NCBI RefSeq assembly: GCF_004345705.1
Contig: NZ_SLWV01000006.1
Location: 97,599 to 161,598 of the forward strand
Source: Marinisporobacter balticus
Lineage (GTDB): Bacteria; Bacillota; Clostridia; Peptostreptococcales; Thermotaleaceae
Direction: 5' to 3'
Length of the DNA: 64,000 nucleotides
Below are positions 8,102 through 17,500 of this stretch, piece after piece. Numbering within the stretch: position 1 is the first letter of the stretch; every line of letters begins with the position of its first letter. A model generated the notes under the pieces. That model was given only the letters and a program-made list of their open reading frames with translations. It was not told where the DNA came from and made no database searches. Position numbers and translations under genes: made by a program.

Positions 8102-11100
8102 ATGATGAAAAACAAAAGGAAGCTATTATCTATTTTTATGTTGTTGATTATACTTGGTACAAATACTTTTGTTGGCTATGCGACTACAGAAGAACCAAAG
8201 ATTATAACAATAGCAGGAAATGGAACAGCAGGATACGGTGGAGATGGGGGTCCTGCAACAGATGCAAGCCTAAATATGCCTTATAATGTAGTTTCAGATG
8301 GAAATGGAAATTTATACATACCTGATCAAGGAAATAATCGCATAAGAAAGGTGGATACAACAACAGGAATCATCAGCACTATAGCAGGAGATGGAACACT
8401 AGAATATGGAGGAGATGGAGGGCTTGCAACAGCTGCAAAGCTTAACACTCCAGGGGATGTAGACGTAGATAAAAATGGAAATATATACATAGCAGACTCC
8501 TATAACCATCGTGTGAGAAAGATTGATGCAGAAACAGGAAACATCACTACAATAGCAGGAAATGGAACAGCAGGATATGGAGGAGATGGAGGGCTTGCAA
8601 CAGCTGCACAATTAGATAGGCCTTATGGTTTAGCAATAGATGAAAAAGGAGGCGTATACATAGCAGATTACGTCAATAATCGCATAAGAAAGGTGGATAC
8701 AACAACAGGAATCATCAGCACTATAGCAGGAGATGGAACACCAGAATATGGAGGAGATGGAGGTCTTGCGGTAAATGCAAAGATTAACACGCCAGCTGGG
8801 ATCGATCTAGATAAAGATGGAAATCTCTATATAGCAGAGTCAGGGGGCCATCGTATAAGAAAGATTGATGTAGAAACAGGAATCATCAGCACTATAGCAG
8901 GAGATGGAACACCAGAATATGGAGGAGATGGAGGGCTTGCAACAGCTGCTACATTGAATAGACCTTGGGGAATAAAGGTAGATCAAAATGGTGATGTCTA
9001 TATAGCATGTAGAAGTTCGCACCGTATAAGAAAAATAGATGGTACAACAGGAATCATTAATACCATAGCAGGAAATGGAACAGGAGCATATGGAGGGGAT
9101 GAAGGCCCTGCAACAGCTGCAATGTTAAAATACCCAACGGGTGTAGATATCGATGAAAATGGAAATATCTATATAGCAGATAAAACCAATCATAGAATTA
9201 GAAAGATCATAGAAAAAATAAAACCTATTGTAGCATCTGTAGATGTACCTGTAGATGAAAATTATATCACAGGGACAAACCTTGAGTTTACAGTGAATTT
9301 TAATGAAAAGATGATGATAGATATTAATGGAGGGACTCCTTATATACCTATTACTTTAAAAACAGGGGAAACAGCAGCAAAAACAGTTTATGCAGAATAT
9401 GCGAGTGGTTCAGGGGAGAAATCCTTGCTGTTTCAATATGAAGTAAAGAGCGACGATCAAGATTTAGATGGAATCAGTATCGGTACAGATATTATAGCGA
9501 ATGGAGGAACATTAAAGGATTATGCTGGAAATGATGCGATTCTTTCGCTCAATGGTGTTGGCAGTACAGCTAATATATTAGTAAATGTTAATACAGCACC
9601 TACAATCAGTGATATACAAGATCAAACGATAGACGAAAATACTACTACACAGTGGTTAAGTTTCACAGTGGAGGATGTGACAACATCTGTATATGATCTA
9701 GATGTAACAGCAACATCAAATAATCAAAGTTTAGTTCCAGACGATCATATTGAATTAGATGGAAGTGGGGGAAATAGAAAGCTTAAGGTAACCCCACTGA
9801 TAGACCAATTTGGGAGTGCTATTATTACTGTAACGGTAACGGATCATGAATATAGCACAAATGAAACATTTACGCTAAATGTAGTGGATAAAGATTATGA
9901 AAAACCATATGTAGTAAGCACAACACCAATTGGAAACCAAACAGATGTAGCAATAGATACCAATATCTTATTGACCTTTAGCGAAGGGATAATCGCAAAA
10001 GATATGCGTTTATTATCTATAAAAGATAGTAATGCAACGGTGATGCAGTATACCTATACCATAAATAACGATCAGTTAACATTAGATTTAAATAATGATT
10101 TACAAAAAGGGATGACATATACAGTAAAAGTAAATGAAGGAACTGTCATGGATGATGTGTATAATAATAATCTTCAAAATGAATTTAGCTTTACAACGAT
10201 CATGCCAGACAACACAGGTGGAGATAATATAGCGCCTACAATCAGTGATATACAAGATCAAACGATAGACGAAAATACTACTACACAGTGGTTAAGTTTC
10301 ACAGTGGAGGATGTGACAACATCTGTATATGATCTAGATGTAACAGCAACATCAAATAATCAAAGTTTAGTTCCAGACGATCATATTGAATTAGATGGAA
10401 GTGGAGGAAATAGAAAGCTTAAGGTAACCCCACTGATAGACCAATTTGGGAGTGCTATTATTACTGTAACGGTAACGGATCATGAATATAGCACAAATGA
10501 AACATTTACGCTAAATGTAGTGGATAAAGATTATGAAAAACCATATGTAGTAAGCACAACACCAGTTGGAAACCAAACAGATGTAGCAATAGATACCAAT
10601 ATCTTATTGACCTTTAGCGAAGGGATAATCGCAAAAGATATGCGTTTATTATCTATAAAAGATAGTAATGCAACGGTGATGCAGTATACCTATACCATAA
10701 ATAACGATCAGTTAACATTAGATTTAAATAATGATTTACAAAAAGGGATGACATATACAGTAAAAGTAAATGAAGGAACTGTCATGGATGATGTGTCTAA
10801 TAATAATCTTCAAAAAGAGTTTAGCTTTACAACGATCATGCCAGACAACACAGGTGGAGATAACAACACAGGCGGTAGTAGCACATCTAGCAGTGGTGCA
10901 AGTAATCCTTCTTCATTAAAAGATGTAGATGGGGATGTAGAAGTAGCTAAAACAAAGAATGATGTTTCGCCAACAATCGATTTGAGTGAAGATCGTGATG
11001 CTAAAGCTTCAGTAACGCTAAAAACAATCAAAGAAATGAAGGAAGCAGATAAGACAATCGTTGTGCAAAATAATGGCGTAAAAGTAGAGTTTAAGCCAGA

Positions 11101-11920
11101 CTCAATACAAGCAATACAAATCAAAGAAACACTAGAAAAAGAATTGAATAAAGAACTAGACTATGAAAGTGTACAGGTGGTGTTAGGGGCAAAAGAGATA
11201 GTAGCATCTGAAAAAGAAGAAATTCTAAAAAAATCAAACTTAGGAAAAAGTGAAGGACTATTCGAAGTAGGAGGAAAAATATTTGATTTAACAGCCAATA
11301 TAGTCAAAGAGAAAAATGGTGTAAAAACAGAAGAAAAAATAGAACATTTTAATCAACCTGTAGCAGTAACGATAGATCTATCAGATTTAAATTTGAAAAA
11401 AAAAGATATAGAGAATTTAACAGGCGTGAGATATGAAAAGGATGAAGAAGGAAATATTAGACCAATAAAGCTAGGTGGAACCTACCATGAGGATCTAGCA
11501 ACAGGAAGAAAAATCTTCACCTTCTATACAGATCAATTTAGTCTATATGGGGTAATGAAAGCAGAAAAAATAACCAATATTCATCTAACTATAGGCAAGG
11601 AAGAATCAACAGTAAATAATATAAAAAAAATAAATGATGTAGCACCAGCTATCATCAATAATAGAACCATGGTTCCTGTAAGGTTTGTAGCGGAAAATTT
11701 AGGTGCAGAGGTTACTTGGATAGAAGCAACAAAAAAAATAGTAATTCAATTAGATGGAAAAGCACTGAATCTAACAATAGACAAGCCTTTAGTAGGTTTG
11801 GATACGCCACCAACGATTTTGAAAGACCGTACTTTTGTACCATTAAGATATGTAACAGAAAACTTCGGTGCAAATGTAATGTGGTTTGCTAAAGAAAAAG
11901 CTGTGCATATTGTGAAATAA
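8102..11920 (+). CDS. Secreted NHL-repeat, Ig-like, CuAO_N-type surface protein
   Basis: 1272 residues. SD AAGGAGGGG (8086-8094) sets the ATG at 8102; a TTG at 8063 is upstream of it. Order: signal peptide (about 1-30), six NHL repeats of 57 residues each (nt 8210-9236, motif IAGNGTAGYGGDGG then GNLYIAD..NHRIRKI), an Ig-like region (about 375-498), two almost identical 212-residue blocks (499-710 and 711-922), a Gly/Ser linker, a mixed region, and a C-terminal copper-amine-oxidase-N-like domain (about 1155-1272, with NRTMVPVRFVAENLGA and DRTFVPLRYVTENFGA). NHL repeats build beta-propellers for binding. The C-terminal domain is common on clostridial surface proteins and may attach to the wall. 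The ligand is unknown. A terminator follows. Confidence 0.85.
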   Translation: MMKNKRKLLSIFMLLIILGTNTFVGYATTEEPKIITIAGNGTAGYGGDGGPATDASLNMPYNVVSDGNGNLYIPDQGNNRIRKVDTTTGIISTIAGDGTLEYGGDGGLATAAKLNTPGDVDVDKNGNIYIADSYNHRVRKIDAETGNITTIAGNGTAGYGGDGGLATAAQLDRPYGLAIDEKGGVYIADYVNNRIRKVDTTTGIISTIAGDGTPEYGGDGGLAVNAKINTPAGIDLDKDGNLYIAESGGHRIRKIDVETGIISTIAGDGTPEYGGDGGLATAATLNRPWGIKVDQNGDVYIACRSSHRIRKIDGTTGIINTIAGNGTGAYGGDEGPATAAMLKYPTGVDIDENGNIYIADKTNHRIRKIIEKIKPIVASVDVPVDENYITGTNLEFTVNFNEKMMIDINGGTPYIPITLKTGETAAKTVYAEYASGSGEKSLLFQYEVKSDDQDLDGISIGTDIIANGGTLKDYAGNDAILSLNGVGSTANILVNVNTAPTISDIQDQTIDENTTTQWLSFTVEDVTTSVYDLDVTATSNNQSLVPDDHIELDGSGGNRKLKVTPLIDQFGSAIITVTVTDHEYSTNETFTLNVVDKDYEKPYVVSTTPIGNQTDVAIDTNILLTFSEGIIAKDMRLLSIKDSNATVMQYTYTINNDQLTLDLNNDLQKGMTYTVKVNEGTVMDDVYNNNLQNEFSFTTIMPDNTGGDNIAPTISDIQDQTIDENTTTQWLSFTVEDVTTSVYDLDVTATSNNQSLVPDDHIELDGSGGNRKLKVTPLIDQFGSAIITVTVTDHEYSTNETFTLNVVDKDYEKPYVVSTTPVGNQTDVAIDTNILLTFSEGIIAKDMRLLSIKDSNATVMQYTYTINNDQLTLDLNNDLQKGMTYTVKVNEGTVMDDVSNNNLQKEFSFTTIMPDNTGGDNNTGGSSTSSSGASNPSSLKDVDGDVEVAKTKNDVSPTIDLSEDRDAKASVTLKTIKEMKEADKTIVVQNNGVKVEFKPDSIQAIQIKETLEKELNKELDYESVQVVLGAKEIVASEKEEILKKSNLGKSEGLFEVGGKIFDLTANIVKEKNGVKTEEKIEHFNQPVAVTIDLSDLNLKKKDIENLTGVRYEKDEEGNIRPIKLGGTYHEDLATGRKIFTFYTDQFSLYGVMKAEKITNIHLTIGKEESTVNNIKKINDVAPAIINNRTMVPVRFVAENLGAEVTWIEATKKIVIQLDGKALNLTIDKPLVGLDTPPTILKDRTFVPLRYVTENFGANVMWFAKEKAVHIVK
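8210..9236 (+). repeat. Six 171-bp NHL-coding repeats
   Basis: ATAGCAGG anchors recur at 8210, 8381, 8552, 8723, 8894 and 9065, exactly 171 bases apart. Each unit encodes one 57-residue NHL repeat. The units are similar but diverged at the DNA level. Confidence 0.9.
9599..10870 (+). repeat. Tandem 636-bp intragenic duplication
   Basis: The block at 9599-10234 is repeated at 10235-10870 with only a handful of base differences (for example near 9769/10405, 9929/10565, 10160/10796). The unit is 212 codons, so the frame is kept. Near identity means a recent duplication or active gene conversion. Confidence 0.93.
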
Positions 11921-11948
11921 TCTCAATAAAGAATAGATCCAGATAGAT

Positions 11949-11977
11949 AAAGGGATGGGGGTAATCCATCCCTTTTA
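11949..11977 (+). terminator. Terminator of the NHL protein gene
   Basis: AAAGGGATGG (11949-11958) and CCATCCCTTT (11966-11975), followed by T-rich sequence. Confidence 0.8.
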
Positions 11978-12003
11978 AATTAATGAAAATTGGGTTATTA
12001 TCA

Positions 12004-12256
12004 TTGAATCGACAGAGATTATATGCTAAACTAATCTTAGTTGACATGGAAACAGTCAAACTGAAAATTTGTTTTGCTGAAAAGTGAATAGCTACAATGA
12101 TGTATTTTGCACTGATCCTTTGGACAGGGACGAAAGAAATTATGAGTGGGAATATCTTTGAACATGGAAAAGCTTTTCATGCGTTCAATGTTATTGTTTT
12201 GCATCTTTATACCCTTTCTGTCCAATAATAATTTTAGGCAGAGAAGGGTATTTTTA
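12004..12256 (+). promoter_or_regulatory. pan-type leader RNA with terminator, upstream of DUF2520-panB
   Basis: A possible promoter is TTGAAT (12004-12009), 17 bases, TAAACT (12027-12032). The leader contains a 27-base block (12105-12131, core GCACTGATCCTTTGG) that is identical to a block in the panD leader at 26990-27016. It ends in an intrinsic terminator: ATACCCTTTCTG (12209-12220) and CAGAGAAGGGTAT (12239-12251), then TTTTT. Leaders conserved upstream of panB/panC/panD are known as the pan RNA motif; assignment to that motif is from context and memory. The layout predicts control by premature termination. Confidence 0.65.
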
Positions 12257-12331
12257 TTTGAAATTTCATGGATGAAATCAGAAACTATGATAGACACATA
12301 CAAAATTTTAATAAGGAGAGGGAGGAAACTA

Positions 12332-13201
12332 TTGAAAATAGGGTTCATTGGCGCTGGGAAGGTAGGAACGGCATTTGGTATATATTTGAAAAACAAGGGG
12401 TTTCATATTCATGGCTATTTTAGCAAAACTTTGTCGTCTGCACAAAAGGCTGCTAAACTTACGGATAGTGTTGCCGTTATAGATGTGAATGAACTTATAA
12501 AGCATATAGATATTTTATTCATTACCACAAAAGATGATGTGGTTGAAAGTGTTTGTAATAATCTAGTAGAAAAAAGAAACCTGTCTAAAGGAAAAATACT
12601 TGTACATATGAGTGGTGCATCTTCTTCAAATATTTTAAAAAAAGCCAAGGAAGTGGGTTGCTATATTTATTCATTACACCCCCTTCAAGCTTTTGCAGAG
12701 GTTCAAAAATCTGTAGAAGATTTAGAAAACACAGTTTTTAGTATCGAAGGAGACATAGAAAAAATAGAAGTAATGGAAAATATATTAAAAACCCTTGGGA
12801 ATCATTATTTTAAGCTGACAGCAGAGCAAAAGGGTATTTATCATGCAACAGCTTGTGTTGTATCGAACTATCTCGTTACGCTAATGGATTATGGATTATC
12901 TTTATTCTCCTCCATTGGGATCGATGAGAAAGAAGGATACAAGGCGTTATATCCCCTGATTGAAGGAACCATCAAAAATATTGATCATTTAGGAACCAAA
13001 AATGCATTAACAGGACCTATTGCAAGGGGTGACATAGGAACGATTGAAAATCATATGAAAGTAATAAAAAATATAAAACCGCAAGATCTTACATTTTATA
13101 AAATGGTGGGATTAAAAACAGTAGAATTAGCAGAAAAGCAAACAAGCAGTGACAAAAATAAATTAGAGCATTTAAAAAATATTTTAAAAGAGGTGGACTA
13201 A
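12332..13201 (+). CDS. Rossmann-like / DUF2520 protein next to panB
   Basis: 289 residues. The N-terminal Rossmann fold is marked by IGFIGAGKVGTAFGIYL, followed by an IHPLQAF-like motif and the helical DUF2520 C-terminal domain. It resembles ketopantoate reductase/ProC-type oxidoreductases, and family members commonly sit with panB/panC. A role as an alternative ketopantoate reductase has been suggested by this linkage; I infer it here. Start: SD GGAGAGGGAGG leads to TTG at 12332, in frame with MKIGFIGAG. The upstream extension of the frame to 12146 runs through the leader terminator and is not coding. The stop is directly followed by the panB ATG. Confidence 0.85.
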   Translation: MKIGFIGAGKVGTAFGIYLKNKGFHIHGYFSKTLSSAQKAAKLTDSVAVIDVNELIKHIDILFITTKDDVVESVCNNLVEKRNLSKGKILVHMSGASSSNILKKAKEVGCYIYSLHPLQAFAEVQKSVEDLENTVFSIEGDIEKIEVMENILKTLGNHYFKLTAEQKGIYHATACVVSNYLVTLMDYGLSLFSSIGIDEKEGYKALYPLIEGTIKNIDHLGTKNALTGPIARGDIGTIENHMKVIKNIKPQDLTFYKMVGLKTVELAEKQTSSDKNKLEHLKNILKEVD

Positions 13202-14035
13202 ATGTCAAAAAAATTTACAGTAAGTTCTTTTCAAAAAGCAAAAAAAGATAAAAAAAAGATTTCAATGCTTACAGCTTATGACTATTCGACAGCAAAGCTT
13301 TTAGATCAAGCAGAAGTAGATAGCTTATTGGTAGGAGATTCGCTAGGAATGGTAATGCTTGGATATGAAAATACTTTGCAGGTAACGATGGAGGATATGG
13401 TTCATCATTGTAAAGCAGTTTCAAGAGGGGCAAAACGTGCGATGGTGATCGGCGATATGCCATTTTTATCTTATCATATAAGTATAGAAGAAAGTGTGAG
13501 AAATGCAGGGAGACTCATTCAAGAGGGTGGCGTGCACGCAGTAAAGCTTGAAGGGGGAAGAGATGTTATTGATCAAGTAAGCGCGATTGTGAAGGCACAG
13601 ATTCCTGTTATTGGACACTTAGGCCTTACCCCTCAGTCAATCAATATGTTCGGTGGATTTAAGGTACAAGGAAAAAACGAAGAAACTGCAAGAAAAATTC
13701 TTGAAGATGCGATGCTTCTTCAAGAAGCAGGCGTTTTTGCTATCGTACTTGAGTGTGTGCCTGAAAAATTAGCAAAGCTTATTAGTGAAAAGCTAGATAT
13801 TCCTACAATTGGTATTGGTGCAGGAAAATATTGTGATGGACAAGTTTTAGTAACACAAGACATGTTGGGCATGTATACAGATTTTACACCTAAGTTTGTG
13901 AAGCAATATGCAAATTTAAATGAGGCAATTATAGATGCTACAAAGGCTTATGTGAATGAAATGGAGGAGGGCATATTCCCAAGTAAGGAGCATACATTTC
14001 AAATAGATGATGAAGTGATTGAGAAGTTGTATTAG
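13202..14035 (+). CDS. panB: 3-methyl-2-oxobutanoate hydroxymethyltransferase
   Basis: 277 residues. It transfers a hydroxymethyl group from 5,10-methylene-THF to alpha-ketoisovalerate, making ketopantoate for pantothenate and CoA. Family signatures are clear: MLTAYDYSTAKLLD, VGDSLGMVMLGYENT, GDMPFLSY, VKLEGG, GHLGLTPQS, and IGIGAGKYCDGQVLV near the C-terminus. Length is normal. It starts right after the stop of the DUF2520 gene, so translation is probably coupled. Both genes lie behind the pan-type leader. panC is not in the window; panD is 13 kb away behind a matching leader. Confidence 0.97.
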   Translation: MSKKFTVSSFQKAKKDKKKISMLTAYDYSTAKLLDQAEVDSLLVGDSLGMVMLGYENTLQVTMEDMVHHCKAVSRGAKRAMVIGDMPFLSYHISIEESVRNAGRLIQEGGVHAVKLEGGRDVIDQVSAIVKAQIPVIGHLGLTPQSINMFGGFKVQGKNEETARKILEDAMLLQEAGVFAIVLECVPEKLAKLISEKLDIPTIGIGAGKYCDGQVLVTQDMLGMYTDFTPKFVKQYANLNEAIIDATKAYVNEMEEGIFPSKEHTFQIDDEVIEKLY

Positions 14036-14076
14036 TGATAATTTATTTTATATAAAAGTTTTATTGAATCTATGTG

Positions 14077-14104
14077 GAACAGGGAACGAGTCTCTGTTCT
14101 TTTA
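14077..14104 (+). terminator. Terminator of panB
   Basis: GAACAGGGA (14077-14085) and TCTCTGTTC (14091-14099) with one G-U pair, then TTTT. Confidence 0.7.
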
Positions 14105-14227
14105 AATTGAAAAATATTCCATATTCCTATAAAATATGAATAGGAGCGGTTAGGTTATGTTAAATTTCCCAGACTAGTACGCAAAATCTACCACATGTGC
14201 ATAAAGGTGGGAAAAAATATTTTATAG

Positions 14228-14419
14228 AAATTCAGACCTCCTAAAATATGGCTTGTGTTACTTGGAAGTATGATAGGTATAGAGGGTGCACTAAAGCTGC
14301 TTAAAGGTATAAAAAATGAGATAAGGGAAGATGCCATTTATACAAATAAAGGAGTTTATAAATGGCATGAAATAAAGAAATATGAGTGGATAAAAACGAA
14401 AAAAAGAGAAGTTTATTAA
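14228..14419 (+). pseudogene. Fragment resembling the C-terminus of a DUF5673 protein
   Basis: A frame without a credible SD encodes a hydrophobic stretch (PPKIWLVLLGSMIGIEGALK) and then AIYTNKGVYKWHEIKKYEWI. This is the pattern (small membrane anchor, then a GIYxNGxxYKWxxIKxYxW strand) of DUF5673 proteins. The frame closes at 14419. The in-frame ATG at 14270 would give 49 residues. Together with the rest of the gap (14105-14540) it looks like a decayed gene. Similarity is from memory. Confidence 0.4.
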
Positions 14420-14540
14420 AATGTGATCTAGCATATAGCAGTTTACAATTTCGTTAAAATATAAAGGATATGAAAAAGTCTTCATAGAATGATACTAAGA
14501 AGATGGGTTTTAGCAAAACTTTTATAACAGGAGGCGAATA

Positions 14541-17500
14541 ATGAAACATTTAAAAAGTAATAAATTATACGAAAAAATTTCTGAACATTTACTACATTCT
14601 GATTTTATAGCGTTGTGGGCATTAGAGATAGAATTTATTTATAAGCATATAGAAGATAAGACTTTTCAACAAAAAATAGAGGAAATGATTGAAAAGAAAG
14701 ATTTTAGCTGTAAGGCTGTACTGGGGTTATGTAACGAAATGATGGATTTATTGGCAGAAGAGGATAGGCCTAAGAATTGGTTGAATTATATCTATCAATT
14801 TGTGCTTAGCAAATCTTTTCCGAAAGCAGTGGAAATTGAATTACGCGATATATTAAATAAACCTTGTATTATCTATTTAAATATATTAAGAATGGTTTCA
14901 GAATTTGAAAAGGAAGTAGACGATGCGTTATATACGATTCGTTTTTTAACTGGAGAAGAATATGACTTGGAAAGCATGGATGAATATAAAAGATTTAAAG
15001 AAGCATTTGAAAATGAATATATCTATGAAATGATGAAATTTAAAAAAGAAGTTATAGGATATAATACATTAGAGCATGTATGTGGCGTGCACACCTTAGC
15101 GCTTTTTATAGGAAGACAACTTAAAAAAGCAGAACTTCCTATAGATTTAGGAAGAATTTCAGGTGCTGCAGCAGGACATGATATAGGAAAATTTGGGTGT
15201 AGGGTTTGTGAAAGGGAAAGAGAATCTTACCTAAAATATTATTATACAGATCAATGGTTTAAAAAACACAATATATCCTACATTGGAAATATTGCTGTAA
15301 ATCATGCTACTTGGGATTTAGAGTTTGAGAATTTATCACTAGAATCTTTGGTTTTGATTTATTGTGATTTTCGTGTAAAAAAGAAAAAAATAGAGAATAT
15401 GGGAAAAATGTATATATATACATTGAAAGAATCTTTTGATCTTATCTTGCAAAAGCTAGATAATGCAGATGAAGCAAAAGAAAAAAGATTGCATCGCGTT
15501 TATGCAAAGTTAAAGGATTTTGAAAATTATATGATGCATTTAGGAATTCATACAGAAATAGAAACAGAAAATAAAAAGAATATTTCAAATATCAAAAATG
15601 AACAGTATACATTGATGCAAGGAAAAGAAATTATAGAAAATATAAAATACCTGTCTATTCAACATAATATTTATGTAATGGATAAATTGAGAGATGAATC
15701 TTCTTTAAATGCCATTTTAGAGAATGCGCGAAGTGAAATTGATTTGAACAATCTTCGAGGATATCTCCATGTATTTGAGGAATATTATACCTATATGACG
15801 CAAAAACAAAAAATGATTATTATCAATTTTTTATATGAACAATTGATGCATCCTAGAGAATGTATAAGAAAAAAATGTGCAGAAATTATGGGTGTTGTAA
15901 TAGCTAACTTTGATGAGGCATATAGAAAAGAAGTTCCAAAAGATGTGATCCTCAAACCATCAGAAATGAATAGCTATGTAGTGTTAGACAAATATTTGGA
16001 TTTGTTGATTGATCCTGATCCACAGGCGATTATGCAGCAACGTATATACTTAGGCCGTAGTATTAGCAACATTTTTGAAACATTATTATCTAATTGTGAT
16101 AAAAGTAAAATCAATGGATATATAGAAGTTTTATTAAAATATTATGAAAAGGATTATGAAGATCAAAACATACAAAAATATTTATTGGAAACTGCAAAGC
16201 ATGTCCCGTTAAATGAATGTGACAAGATTTTTATAGATCAGTTTATGAACTTTATACAAAAAATGATCTTATCAAAAGACCCTAGTTTAAGATTATATGG
16301 GTTTGAAAACATGTATCAATTATTACATAAAGCATCTTTAGACAAGGAAATAAAGAGGCGATTGCAAGAAATATTTATAAAAAGTGATAATCACGCAAAT
16401 GTTTTTGTTGAAAATTTCTTAAAATGGGAAATTGCACAATATTTCGCGTTAGATGAAAAAATTATTGAAAACTATAAAAAAGGTTATCGTGAAGATAAAA
16501 AAAATATCTCAGATATTTTTTTAAGTAATTTGAAAACATCTACTGAATTAGTGGTTAAAAAAGTACAAATCAACTTTTTACTTCAATATGCAATGAACCA
16601 CGTAGAAAAAATTGGCCGCTATACAGCTATACACTATTGTAATATTTTGAAGGTAAGTGACAATGCAAGTATCAGAAATCACGCAGGGACAGCATTGCTT
16701 TCGATTGTCCCGCACATACCCTTTGAACAAAGAAATGATGTAGTGGTTGAACTTTTAAGAGGATTGGAAATAGAAGGATACCAATTTGCAAAGTATATCC
16801 CTAAATATCTTGGAAAATTGATGCTTTATTTAAAGCCTACTGAATTAGACCAACTCATAGAGGATTTAATTGAAAAAATTAAACAAGCCAATGCACAAAG
16901 TAATACACTGCTTCTTAAGACAATGGGTGTAGCAACTCAAAATTATCATGTATATAAGGATTTATTTGAAGAAGAAGAAAAAAATTATGATATGCGTCTT
17001 GTAAAGATGCTGAGTGTTTTACAAAATGGGTTGGTTCATTATAACGTTCAAGTCAAGCAAGCGGCTTTTCGCGTCATAGGGAAAGATATTTTTGGGTCAA
17101 AGCATTTGAAGCTTTCACAAAAGAATAATATCTTTCAGCTTATTGCAAAAAAGCTACTCACATTGATTGGAGAAGAAAACGAAGAAAAGATCTTAACATT
17201 TTTTATCCATGCTGCAGCATTGAAGCATATCTATGGTTTTATATCTGCGTATACCTTTTATGAGGGAGAATTAGATGTCAAGCTGCAACAGAAAGTGGCT
17301 TTTTTTCCAGGAACCTTTGATCCATTTTCTTTGGGACACAAAGAAATTGCAAAGGAAATTCGTTCTCTTGGATTTGAAGTATACTTAGCCGTAGATGAAT
17401 TTTCTTGGTCTAAAAAAACACAACCCCATTTAATGAGAAGAGATATTATAAAAATGTCTATTGCAGATGAACTTGGCATTTACTTATATCCCAAAGGCTT

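Noticed and set aside
8210..9236. Regular 171-base repeats as a CRISPR array
   Set aside because: The repeats are coding, keep the frame and give NHL motifs; there are no short identical repeats with unique spacers.
12037..12396. Minus-strand frames over both pan leaders sharing a CPKDQC peptide
   Set aside because: The shared peptide is just the antisense reading of the 27-base leader element; there is no SD or family match.
16960..17500. Minus-strand frames inside the fusion gene and other long genes
   Set aside because: They have no SD, no recognisable motif and lie fully inside well-supported genes.
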